A stretch of 64,000 nt of DNA. Origin: Streptomyces sp. NBC_01260. Lineage in GTDB: Bacteria; Actinomycetota; Actinomycetes; Streptomycetales; Streptomycetaceae. The notes under the pieces were generated by a model. It saw nothing but the letters and a program-made list of their open reading frames with translations. It ran no database searches and was not told the origin of the DNA. The position numbers and the translations under genes are program-made. This document shows, piece by piece, positions 17,150 to 26,400 of this stretch (position 1 is its first letter; each line of letters begins with the position of its first letter). Location: positions 2,480,001 through 2,544,000 of the forward strand of contig NZ_CP108464.1 in assembly GCF_036226405.1 (NCBI RefSeq), written 5' to 3'.

Positions 17150-20143
17150 TCAGATCATCTGTGGCTCGAAGTCCCAGAACGGCCGGTTGCGGGACCTTGC
17201 GGAGACGGTGTGGACGTGCTGGGCGCCCAAGGTGGTCGCCAGATCGTCGAGCGCCTCCGTCTCGACCTTGTCCGCCCGCTGGCGGTCGCGGAGTCCGCGC
17301 AGATCGGCCGCGTGCGCGATGCGGGCGGTCAGGGTCAGCGGGTGGGTCCTGCCGAGGGTCTCGGTGGCCCGGGTGACGACCGAGTCCGTCAGCGCGGCGG
17401 CGGACTCGGGGTCGCCCACGAGATTGCGCAGCGCCGCGGCGTTGACCGCACAGCCGAGCGTCCAGGGGTGGTTCTCGCCCACCGCCCGGCCCATGTCCAC
17501 GAGCACCTCCTCCAGGAGGTGGTACGCGTGGTCCCGCTCCCCGACGTTGCGCAGGATCAGCGCGTGGTTGCCACGGGTGCCCGCCACATAGGGGTGCTGG
17601 TCGCCCAGCATGTCCACGTACCCCTGCACGACCTTCTCGCTTATGGCGCGGGCCTGGTCGATGTCGGCGTGCTCCCGGGCGAAGAAGCTCTGGCTGGTCG
17701 CGAACATCATGGTGAGCGGGTCATCCTCACCGAGTACCCGCTCGCCCCGCTCCAGCACCCGGCTGAACAACGCCGCCGCCTGCCTCCGCTCACCCGAGCG
17801 GTAATGGCAGAGCGCGAGGTTGTGCTCGGCCTGCAGGGTCTGCGGGTTGTCCTGGCCCATGACGATCCGGTGCACGCGGACGCTCTGGCTCTGGAGCGAT
17901 TCCGCCTCGGCGTACCGGCCGAGGAGGCGCAGGTCGGTGGTGTAGTTGACCTCGGAGTAGAGGGTCCAGCTGTGGCGCGCGCGGAGCAGCTGCCGACGCG
18001 CCTCCAGGGTGCGCCGGTTGAGTTCCAGCGACTCCTCGTACCGCCCGAGCAGACGCAGGGACATACCCAGGTTGTTCTGCGCGCTGAGCGTGCGCGAGTC
18101 CTGTTCCCCCAGCAGTTCGCGGTACGAGGCAAGGATCCAGCCGGACATCTCGTGCGCCTCGTCGTACCGCCCGAGGCCGCGCAGGTCGGCCGCGAGGCCG
18201 CCGGCGGCGCGCAGGTGCTCCAGGTCCTGGGCGCCGCGTTCGGTGCGCAAGTGATCGACGGCGGCCCGCTCGATTGCCTCGGTTCCGGCGTAGTCGCCGA
18301 CCGCGCGCAGCAGGTTGGCGTAGTTGTAGCTGAGGTCCCAGACCCGGGGGTGGTTCTCGCCCAGCAGCTCGCCCCAGGCCTTCATGGCACGGGAGCCCAG
18401 CTTGATGCCGGCCCGGTACTCCCCGGAGAGGTACATGTAGCGCAGGCAGTTGAGCACCAGCGAGTGCACCGCGGGGTCTGCGCTGCGCAGCACGTCGGCC
18501 CACTTCAGGTGCGGGGTGATCTCGGCGTATCCGGGCCACAGCCGGGTGTCGGTGGGGCGGCCCGGGTCCGCGGAGGCGAGCGCCCGGCGGACCACGTCGG
18601 TGAATTCCTCGCGGTCGCGCTCCGGCATGTCCTTGCGGACGATCTGGTGGACCATGCGGTGCAGATAGATCGACTCGCCGGAGGACGTCTCGTCGATGAC
18701 GGACTCGTGGGACTCCAGGCGGACCACGGAGTACTGGCGCAGCTGGCTGATCGCCCTGTTCCAGAGCAGCGGGTCGTTCATCAGGCCGGAGAGCTGCTCG
18801 GGCAGCTCGCCCGGTGGCATCTCCTTCAGCAGCCGTACGGGGATGGAGCCGGGAGCGAAGAAGCTGCACAGGCGGAGCAGGTCGACGGACTCGGGGACGG
18901 TGTCCCTGAGCTTGTTCAGCAGTATCGACCAGGCGGTCTGGAAGGCCAGCGGGAAGTCGGCGGAGACCTTGACGACGTCCTGGTCGATGCCGCCGCCGAG
19001 AAGCTCGATGTACTCCTCGACCGACATGTCGGAGTCGTTCAGCCAGCCCGCGGTCTGGTCGAGCAGCAGCGGCAGGTCCTCCAGCGCCTCGGCGAGCCGG
19101 TCGGCCTCGGTACGGGTGAGGCGCGGGGCCCGGCGGAGGATGAAGGCGACCGATTCGTCACGGTCGTAGACCGGCACCTCGACCAGGTTGCTGTTGTGCT
19201 CGCCCCACTCGGGGTTGCGGGACGTGATCAGGACATGACCGGGGCCCGTCGGCACCAGGTCCCAGATCTGCTCCGGCTCGTCCGCACCGTCCAGAACCAG
19301 CAGCCAGTGGGAGTGCGGATCGCCGCGGCGCAGCGAGTCACGCACCGCGCGCAGCCGTTCGCCGTACTCGGCGCCGGTGGACAGGCCCAGCTCCGGGGCG
19401 AGTTCGGCGAGCTTCTGACGGTAGAGGGCACGCCGGTCGGCGGGCACCCACCACACCACGTCGTACTCGGAGCCGAACCGGTAGACGTACTCGGCGGCCA
19501 GCTGTGTCTTGCCCACCCCCGACATGCCGTGCAGCGTGACGACGCCCGCACCGGCCCCGGCGTCCTGAAGGGCCGTGTAGGCCTTGCTGAGCAGTTCCTC
19601 GCGGCCGGTGAAGCGGGTGTTGCGGCGCGGCACCCCGCCCCACACCTCAGGGGTGTCGGCCGGGTAGCGCGGGCCCGGCCGCGCCGCGGCGGACTCGGGC
19701 AGCGGGTCGGTGGGCAGTCCCAGGCGGACGAGCAGCCGGCGCTCGGCCTCGTCCGTGCCGACGTTCGTCAGGTCCGCGGCGCCGAAGACCGAGGTGGCAC
19801 CGGGAAGGGCCGAGGTGGTGACGGACACGGCGGCGAAGCGGTCCGGGTCAGGGGCGACGACCTCGCGCAGGGCTCGGTTCCACTCCTCGTGACCGCGGGG
19901 GCCGACCTGGAAGTACCAGTCGCTGAGCAGGACCAGGATCCGGCCGCGGGAGAGCATCAGGTCCCGCAGGGCGTCCTCCAGCGGGACCTCCACCGGAGGG
20001 TCCCAGCGCTGCTGGACGACCGTCACCCCGCGCCGCTCCAGCCGGTCCGCGATCCACGCCGCCCAGGCCCGGTTGAAACCGGCGAAACTGAGGGTGACGG
20101 TCTGCACCCCGGTTGCTCCAACTTGCTTACGCGTACCGGGCAT
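17150..20143 (-). CDS. fxsT: TIR-like / NB-ARC / tetratricopeptide protein of the FxSxx-COOH system (copy 2)
   Basis: The 997-residue protein begins directly with the TIR-like domain (VTLSFAGFNRAWAAWIADRL, about 15-150), followed by NB-ARC with P-loop GMSGVGKTQ near 206-214 and Walker B WLLVLDGADEP, and a TPR array ending FWDFEPQMI. Compared with copy 1 it lacks the N-terminal beta-rich domain. The NB-ARC parts agree almost completely while TPR parts differ in detail, as expected if the repeats read different ligands. It lies directly downstream of the HExxH gene and upstream of the second trypsin-co-occurring gene. Role inferred: ATP-dependent sensor of the island. Confidence 0.85.
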   Translation of the reverse strand: MPGTRKQVGATGVQTVTLSFAGFNRAWAAWIADRLERRGVTVVQQRWDPPVEVPLEDALRDLMLSRGRILVLLSDWYFQVGPRGHEEWNRALREVVAPDPDRFAAVSVTTSALPGATSVFGAADLTNVGTDEAERRLLVRLGLPTDPLPESAAARPGPRYPADTPEVWGGVPRRNTRFTGREELLSKAYTALQDAGAGAGVVTLHGMSGVGKTQLAAEYVYRFGSEYDVVWWVPADRRALYRQKLAELAPELGLSTGAEYGERLRAVRDSLRRGDPHSHWLLVLDGADEPEQIWDLVPTGPGHVLITSRNPEWGEHNSNLVEVPVYDRDESVAFILRRAPRLTRTEADRLAEALEDLPLLLDQTAGWLNDSDMSVEEYIELLGGGIDQDVVKVSADFPLAFQTAWSILLNKLRDTVPESVDLLRLCSFFAPGSIPVRLLKEMPPGELPEQLSGLMNDPLLWNRAISQLRQYSVVRLESHESVIDETSSGESIYLHRMVHQIVRKDMPERDREEFTDVVRRALASADPGRPTDTRLWPGYAEITPHLKWADVLRSADPAVHSLVLNCLRYMYLSGEYRAGIKLGSRAMKAWGELLGENHPRVWDLSYNYANLLRAVGDYAGTEAIERAAVDHLRTERGAQDLEHLRAAGGLAADLRGLGRYDEAHEMSGWILASYRELLGEQDSRTLSAQNNLGMSLRLLGRYEESLELNRRTLEARRQLLRARHSWTLYSEVNYTTDLRLLGRYAEAESLQSQSVRVHRIVMGQDNPQTLQAEHNLALCHYRSGERRQAAALFSRVLERGERVLGEDDPLTMMFATSQSFFAREHADIDQARAISEKVVQGYVDMLGDQHPYVAGTRGNHALILRNVGERDHAYHLLEEVLVDMGRAVGENHPWTLGCAVNAAALRNLVGDPESAAALTDSVVTRATETLGRTHPLTLTARIAHAADLRGLRDRQRADKVETEALDDLATTLGAQHVHTVSARSRNRPFWDFEPQMI
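18738..19661. repeat. Near-identical direct repeat in the NB-ARC region, copy 2
   Basis: Partner of the block at 10640-11560, same orientation. Stretches of many tens of bases are identical, for example around the segment encoding DQTAGWLNDSDMSVEEYIEL. Recombination between the copies would delete about 8.1 kb with the CHAT, vWA, ATPase and small adaptor genes. Confidence 0.85.
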
Positions 20144-20221
20144 TCAACCGTCTCCCTGACCTCGTTGCGAGCTCTTTCAAGATACACCGGAGGCTGTGCG
20201 CCCCACCGGAAACCTGGCTGC

Positions 20222-21613
20222 TCAGCTCCTGGGTGAACCGTTCCTCTGTTGCCATATCACCTTGGCGGTGCTCACGTACGCCTCCGCGCGAGCCAGGTGC
20301 CCCGTGGGTGGCGGCGAATCCTCCAGACGGTGGTAGACCGTGATCATCTCGTTGACGAGGACCCGCCCGTCGGGGGTCAGCGCGGCCGAGCCGGCCAGTA
20401 CCGGCAGTACGGCGCCGACCTGTTGGCGACAGCGCGCGTGTTCCGCCCAGGCCAGATCGCGGTGGGTGACCCGCCGCGCGCCGAGCGCGAACCGCTGCCA
20501 GTAGTCGGCGAGCGCCAGGTGCGAGTAGGCGCCCTGGAGCAGCCCGTCGAAGGGCCTGGGGTCGGAGCGCCACGGGGCGAAGTGACGCGGGGTGGCGTCC
20601 TCGTGGTGCAGCCGGACGAGTGCGCCGAGCGCGGCGAGCTTGGTGTGCTGGAGTTCGTGCACGAGGGTCGATGCGAAGTAGGCGGGGGTCGCGGGCTTGC
20701 TGCTGAGGACCGCGCCGAACGCCTCGCGCCGGGTGCCGCTGCAGTGGGCCGCGCCCTGGCCGACCGGCCCGGAGCCGGGCGGCGGCCCGAGCGGGACGAG
20801 GCAGCGCAGCAGAACGGCCGCTTCGGTGAGCCGGTGCTCGCCGCCCACGCGCAGCAGCGGCTCGACCCCGGACCAGGACTCGGCCCAGGCCTTGCGTTCA
20901 TGGTCGTCGATGTGGGTGGCGGCGCTCAGTCCGTGGCGTTCGAGCCCGGTGCCGCGGGTGCGGTACGGGTCGAGGTCGTCCAGGGGTACCGGGCCAGCGC
21001 CCGGCAGTACGGGGGGCAGTGTGAGCACCGGCAGCCAGCGGGGGTCGGCCGAGGCCATGGTGCCGTCCGGCAGGGCCCGTACCGAAAGGGGCGGCGCACC
21101 GGCCGGCCGGATCGTCATTTCGTCGTCGGCGTAGTCGAGTCCGACCGGGCCGGGGTCCGCCCGAACCGCCCCCAGGGTGGGCAGCGAGAGCAGCCCTTCG
21201 CGTGAGGTGAGCCGGACGGTGCAGGGCAGTGCGGCCCGGATCGCGGCCGCCGCCGCGAGGGCGCTCAGGTGGGCCAGGTCGGTGTGGAGTTCCGGGCCCG
21301 CGGCGGTGGTGCCGGTGAGGCCGCCCAGGAGCCGCTGCGCCCAGGGGCCGGCCATGGGGTGGAACAGCACGGTACGCACCGCGGCCCGGTCGGCGCGTTC
21401 GGCCGCTTCGAGCAGCGCCCAGTCTTCGCACAATCGTTCGAGCAACCGGGGCGGGCACACGGCCGCGGGTGCGGCGGCCGCCGCGTCGAGCAGGGCCCTG
21501 AGGAGGACGAGTCGGCGGGTGTCCTGATCGCGTACGAGCAGGCCGAGGGAGTCGGTGTCGCCCTCGGTGCGGCCGAGTTCGCGCAGTACGCGATCGGGGA
21601 TGGCGGGGCTCAT
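20222..21613 (-). CDS. HExxH-type peptide-modifying protein (candidate 2-oxoglutarate-dependent beta-hydroxylase)
   Basis: The 463-residue protein carries H319-E-L-Q-H323 in TLVHELQHTKL, the motif that names the HExxH peptide-modification family found with FxsB maturases. Family members were first thought to be peptidases; those studied are described as 2-oxoglutarate-dependent hydroxylases of Asp/Asn-type residues in RiPP precursors. A downstream region YSHLALADYWQRF and EHARCRQQV is also typical. ATG 21613 overlaps the maturase stop (ATGA), so the two are translated together. The open frame extends far upstream without a start that fits. The likely substrate is the peptide encoded at 23085-23300, which ends in two asparagines, Ala and Phe. 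Confidence 0.8.
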   Translation of the reverse strand: MSPAIPDRVLRELGRTEGDTDSLGLLVRDQDTRRLVLLRALLDAAAAAPAAVCPPRLLERLCEDWALLEAAERADRAAVRTVLFHPMAGPWAQRLLGGLTGTTAAGPELHTDLAHLSALAAAAAIRAALPCTVRLTSREGLLSLPTLGAVRADPGPVGLDYADDEMTIRPAGAPPLSVRALPDGTMASADPRWLPVLTLPPVLPGAGPVPLDDLDPYRTRGTGLERHGLSAATHIDDHERKAWAESWSGVEPLLRVGGEHRLTEAAVLLRCLVPLGPPPGSGPVGQGAAHCSGTRREAFGAVLSSKPATPAYFASTLVHELQHTKLAALGALVRLHHEDATPRHFAPWRSDPRPFDGLLQGAYSHLALADYWQRFALGARRVTHRDLAWAEHARCRQQVGAVLPVLAGSAALTPDGRVLVNEMITVYHRLEDSPPPTGHLARAEAYVSTAKVIWQQRNGSPRS

Positions 21614-22962
21614 GGGGGGTCTCCTGCGGTTGCGTCGGCGAGCTGGTCCGCCACGTGGCGGACCAGCCGTTCGAGGTCCGCGCAGTAGACGGACGGGTTG
21701 ATGAAGCCGTTCTCTGCGCGATAGCGGTGGGCGTAGTGGCCGCCGCCGCAGACGGTCAGCAGCGGGCAGCCGCGGCAGGCGGCGGCGAGCGCGCCCGCTC
21801 CTGCCTGTCGGGCGGCGACACCGGGGTGGCGCAGGGCGTCGTCGAAGGTGTGCCGGAAGACGTCGAGTCCGGTGGCGGCCGCCGTGTCGTAGGCGGACTT
21901 GAGGGAGTCGACCTGTTCGATCGACCCATCGGTCTCGACCACGACCGCGTTGACGGGGTCGAGACCGAGAGATTCGGTGGCGGCGGGCAGACCGAGGAGC
22001 AGGGCGACGCACTCCTCGAAGAGCCGGATCCGGGTCTCCCGCCGGGCCGCCGGCCACCAGCGGTCGAAGACGGCGCACAGCCAGTCGCCGTACGGGGTGG
22101 CGCGGCCCGACCCCGGTCCCGTCGGGATGTCCGCCAGGTCCGGCAGACCGGGCGGTGGGCTGGTCCAGTTGCCGTGCGGCAGGAGCAGGTCCAGGGCCGG
22201 CGGGCGCAGGGCGAGCAGCGACTCGTACATCTCCAGGGGGTCGGTGCGCGGGTCCACGACGGTGAGGATGCCCGCGTACGCGTCGGGGTGGTGGTCGGCG
22301 AGGAGCCGGGCGCCGCGCGAGGCGGCGGGCCAGGAGGGGCGGCCCGCGTGGTCGATGCGCTGGGTGTTGTGGGCGGCCAGGCCGCCGTCCAGGCTGATGC
22401 CGATGCTGATGCCGTGCCGGGCGAGCGTGGTGACGCCCGCGTCGGTGAGCAGAGTGGCGTTGGTCTGGACGGTCGCGTGGACGGCGCAGCCGCCGGGCAC
22501 CCGTTCCCGCACCCGGTCGGCGAGGGCGGCCAGCCGGGCCGGGCCCGCGAGCAGGGGTTCGCCGCCGTGCAGCACCAGGGCGACGTGCCTCAGCCGGTGG
22601 GCGGCCGCGTGTTCGGCGATCCGGTCCGCGGTGCGGTCCAGGACGGCGGGCGCGGCGGCGGCCGGCCGGCTCCGCCAGGTCCGGTCGGGGCCCTCGTACA
22701 GGTAGCAGTACCGGCAGGCCAGGTTGCAGCGGCCGTGCACCTTCACGATGAACTGCCCGAACGGCACGGGTGGGGGCGAGCCCGCGCCACCGCGCTCCGG
22801 TGACGCGGCCGGGCGCGGGGCTGCGTCCGCGCGCGGCGGCCCGCCGCCCCCGTCCGCGTTCCGCTCCCGTTCCGTGTACCGCTGTGCGGGCCGCTCCCCG
22901 TGCGGTGTCGTCCGTCGGACCACTCCGGCACCCCCGTGCTGTACGTCTGCCGGGACGGTCAC
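21610..22962 (-). CDS. fxsB: FxsB-family radical SAM/SPASM peptide maturase
   Basis: The 450-residue enzyme has the radical SAM cluster motif C79-x3-C83-x2-C86 in GRCNLACRYCYLYEG, the GGEP-type SAM-binding LVLHGGEPLL, and a C-terminal SPASM region (CRGCPLLTVCGGGHY and NPSVYCADL) for auxiliary iron-sulfur clusters. FxsB enzymes join an aromatic ring carbon to a beta-carbon two residues on, making a three-residue cyclophane in a short precursor. The first 60 residues are low-complexity and the true start may be later. The precursor gene lies 122 bases upstream, the hydroxylase gene overlaps downstream. Confidence 0.88.
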   Translation of the reverse strand: MTVPADVQHGGAGVVRRTTPHGERPAQRYTERERNADGGGGPPRADAAPRPAASPERGGAGSPPPVPFGQFIVKVHGRCNLACRYCYLYEGPDRTWRSRPAAAAPAVLDRTADRIAEHAAAHRLRHVALVLHGGEPLLAGPARLAALADRVRERVPGGCAVHATVQTNATLLTDAGVTTLARHGISIGISLDGGLAAHNTQRIDHAGRPSWPAASRGARLLADHHPDAYAGILTVVDPRTDPLEMYESLLALRPPALDLLLPHGNWTSPPPGLPDLADIPTGPGSGRATPYGDWLCAVFDRWWPAARRETRIRLFEECVALLLGLPAATESLGLDPVNAVVVETDGSIEQVDSLKSAYDTAAATGLDVFRHTFDDALRHPGVAARQAGAGALAAACRGCPLLTVCGGGHYAHRYRAENGFINPSVYCADLERLVRHVADQLADATAGDPP

Positions 22963-23084
22963 CGGTACCGGCCCAGGGTGAGTATCCCCGGCGCGCGGCG
23001 CGAACCGGCCCGTCCCGGACCATGATGTCCTGATCGACCCCGCCCCGGGCCAAAACCATGCGCCGGGGCGCGGTGCCGCCCGGC

Positions 23085-23300
23085 TCAGAAGGCGTTGTTG
23101 AATCCCCAGAGCATCTCCCGCGGCTGCTCGGCCCGGCCGCGCAGATCCGCGACCACCTCCGCCAGCACCGGGTGGTGAAGGGTCCGCAGGGTCTCCAGAT
23201 CAAGGCCCAGCAGATCCGGCAGCGCGCCCGCGGCTCCGGACGCACCGCCGCCCGTGCCGCCGGGCACAGCCGCTCCGTCGTTACGTGTCGACTTGCTCAT
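23085..23300 (-). CDS. fxsA: FxsA-like RiPP precursor peptide with atypical WGFNNAF tail
   Basis: This 71-residue peptide has a low-complexity N-terminus, then the leader typical of FxSxx-COOH precursors (LPDLLGLDLETLRTLHHPVL), and ends WGFNNAF (residues 65-71). Canonical members end in Phe-x-Ser-x-x; here the Ser position is Asn and the last residue is Phe. Two overlapping aromatic-x-x units are present, Trp-Gly-Phe and Phe-Asn-Asn. ATG 23300 is preceded by GGGGAGG; a GTG three bases upstream is an alternative. It lies just upstream of fxsB, its probable maturase. No exporter gene is adjacent, so the product may act inside the cell. Confidence 0.82.
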   Translation of the reverse strand: MSKSTRNDGAAVPGGTGGGASGAAGALPDLLGLDLETLRTLHHPVLAEVVADLRGRAEQPREMLWGFNNAF

Positions 23301-23478
23301 CACGCCTCCCCGTACTCAGCACCGGGCCCGCCGCGCCGCGCTCGCCGTTGAGCGCACACCGCCGGTCCCACGTCCCTGACCCGCTTCGTCCTGCTGTCCG
23401 CGCCGCCGCCCGGCGCCGCCCGGCGCCGGTCACGCGCCGGTCGTACCCGTACCCGGTCCGGGCGCACCGCCGTGCCGG

Positions 23479-23496
23479 GTGCTCATCGTTGAGCAC
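23479..23496. promoter_or_regulatory. Small dyad between the SAV_2336-type gene and fxsA
   Basis: Perfect 7-bp arms GTGCTCA and TGAGCAC with a 4-base spacer lie directly after the stop of the 23497-26946 gene and about 180 bases before fxsA. It could be a weak stem-loop at the mRNA 3' end or an operator for a fxsA promoter. Nothing else recognisable is in this gap. Confidence 0.3.
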
Positions 23497-26400
23497 TCAG
23501 CGCTCCAGGCCGGCCAGCCGTTCGGCGGTCCACTCGCCCGCCGCTCCGCCGCCGTCCGGCAGCTTGCGCCACTCCAGGCGGGCCGCCCGGTACGCCTCTC
23601 GCGCGGCCCGGGGGCGCCCCGCTCTCTCATATGTCATACCCCGCCAGTGGTTGGCTGTAGCACCCAACTCCACTGCCTCCCGAAGCTGTTGCGGACTGTC
23701 CAGCTCCGTTTGGGCCGTCGCGGCGCAGGCGGCGGCCGAGCGGAAGGCGTCCGCCGCCTCGTCGCGCCGGGACGGCCGGGCCAGCACGTCGGCGGCCTCC
23801 AGCTGGGCCCTGCCCAGCTCAAGCCAGCAGCGCGCCGCGGTCAGCGGGGCCGCGGCCTCCTGCGCCGCCAGCCCGAAGAGGTACTCGGCCTCCCGCAGGT
23901 CGACCCGGTCCGCGGTGGCCCGGTGCCGCAGCATCAGGGCCCGGCCGAGCATCAGCAGCCGCTCGGACTGATGCGCACCGCCGGCCGGGGTCTCGGTCCG
24001 GCAGTCGCGCAGCACGCGCACCGCGGCACCGATGTGCCCTGCGCCGTCCGGCAGTTCGGCGCGGCGCAGCAGCGTGCCGCCCCATTCCGCGAGCAGATCG
24101 GTGTGGGCCCGGGAGTCCCGCGGGATTCCCCGGGCCGCTCGGGCGAACCAGTCGGCGGCTGAGACGAGTTCGTCCGGATCGCCGGTGTGGTCATAGCGGG
24201 CGACCCGGACCCGCCCGGCCCTGGTCTGAAGCTGGGCGCGCTGGCGCTGCTCCCGTACGGTCTCCAGCGCCTGGCCGGTCAGGACCGCGGCCTCGTCCGG
24301 TTCCTCGCCGGAGGCCAGCAGCGCGTCCACCAGGTCGAGCACGATGCGGACCTCGGTGCCCATGGTGTGCCGGCCGCCCTGGGCGAAGGCCGTACGCAGC
24401 GAGCGGGCCGCCTGCCGGGCGAACTCCCTGGACCGCTCCGTGTCCTCGGTGGCCCCGGCCAGTTTCAGCAGGGTCCGGCCGTGCTGGAGCGGGAGGGCGG
24501 CCGGCCGGTTCTCCTGGTCGGGCCAGGAGTCGGCGAACGCCTCCAGCATCCCGCAGGCGCTCTGCAGCAGGGCGCTGTCACCGTCGAGCCGCCACTGCGC
24601 CTCCAGGGCCCGCACCCGCTCCAGGGTGAGCCGCAGCGCCTCGGCCGGCGCGAGGCCGGGGGCCGCGCAGGCGGCGGTGTACTCGCGGTCGGCGCGCCGC
24701 AGCAGCTCCAGGGCGCCGCGCCGGTCGCCACGCCGCCGCCGGTCGTCGGCCGCCGCGTGCAAAACCTTGGCCAGCACGGCCCGTTCGCGCACCGCACCGG
24801 GAACGGCGGCTGCCCGCTCGGCGGCGTGCTCGGCCTCGCGGAGCAGCTCGGCACCGCCCTGTACCTCCCACAGCCGCAGGACGCAGCGCGCGTACTCCGC
24901 CCAGAGTCCGGGGTCGACGGTCTGCCGCGGGCCGTTCTCGGCGGCTCCCCGCAGCAGCTGGACCGCATCGATCAGGCGCTGCACCATCGTGTCGGCCTCG
25001 AACTGCCGCACCAGCTCGCGGGCACGCTCCACGGCGGTGGTGGTGCCGGGGGCCGACGGTCCGGGGGCGGGGGTCTTCGGCGGGGTCACGAATCTCGGGG
25101 GCACGGGCATGAACCGCTCCAGTACGCGGGCTGCGACCTCGGCAAAGGCATGGGGGACCCGGGGGACGCCACGCCTCTCGATCCCCCCGTCCGCCTCGCC
25201 CTCCTCGCTGTCGTCGTTCTCCTCGCTGTCGTCGCCCTCCTCGTACCCGGCGCCCGTGATCGGGTGCCCGGTGGCGTACGGGGAACCGTCCGCCCCGCCG
25301 TCGCCGAGCTGGGCGAAGGCCAGAGCGGGGAAGTTGGGCCCGCCCTTGCCGAACCGCGTCTCTACGTACTGCGAACAGTGCTTGAGTACGAGCAGAGCCT
25401 CGTCCCGGCCCAGCGGACCGAGCAGCGCCTCCTGGACGCCGGGCTCGAACGCGTACCACTGGCCGCGGCCGCCGCCTCCGCCGTCGGCGCGCGAGAGCAG
25501 GCCGCTCAGCAGCACTTCGGCGAGTTCGGAGGGGCCCGACTGGGGCAGCATGGTGCGCTGCACGAGCTGCATCACCGGCAGGTAGAGGGGCGCGGCCGCG
25601 AGGTAGACGGCCAGCTGTCCGGCGGCCGGCGAGGCGGCCGAACGGAACCGGCTGACCAGCTGGAGCGAGGACAGGGTGGCGCCGGAGCGCTGGGCGGCCG
25701 CCGCGGGCTGGTCGGCCCGCACCCAGCCGACCGCTCCGGAGATCCGTGCCGCACCGGTGCCGGAGAGCAGCCTGGCCCAGGCCGCCAGCGCGTCCGGCAC
25801 CGGCGGGAGGACCGGGACCGCCAGGGCGCCGGGGTGCACCGCGGGGCCGGTTCCGGCGTCCTCGGTGACCTTCAGCAGGGTGGCTCCGGCGAGGCCGTCA
25901 CCGCGCGACAGCGAACCGAAGGTGACCGGCAGCCGGGTGCGGTTCCACATGCGCTGCGGCAGTGGCTGCAACACGGCGACCGGGGCCTGCCGGGCGAGCT
26001 GGTGCAGCAGCCGGTGGGCGCGCCCGCTGTGCCAGAGCGGCCCGGCGCAGTCGCTGATCACCACGGTGACCCGGCGCCCGGTCGGGTCGCTGAGCCGGTC
26101 CGCGGAGTGCAGCGGGGCCGCGGCGGGGTCGGAGCTGCGGCTGACCTCGCAGCCGCCGTCCGGGCCGCGGTGCAGATAGCGCACCTGCACATCCCGGAAG
26201 GCACCCAACTGGCCGAAAATCTGCTGGAGTTCACCGAACATCCGGTCCCACACCAGCATCGAGGACGAGGCGTCCATGACGCACTGGAGGACCGCGTCGC
26301 CCCGGCCGACCCCACGGAACACCGGCATGATCATGCCGCCCGCGCGGGCACTGCGGTCCGCGGTCGCCGTCTCGTCCAGGACGCGGCGCAGCGGGGCGGA

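Noticed and set aside
10640-19661. The two NB-ARC repeats as copies of a transposable element.
   Set aside because: They are in-frame parts of two paralogous genes with no terminal inverted repeats or transposase.
20222-23300. Treating fxsA/fxsB/HExxH as an ordinary secreted-peptide antibiotic cluster.
   Set aside because: No exporter, leader peptidase gene or immunity gene is adjacent, and the cassette lies within a run of conflict-system genes.
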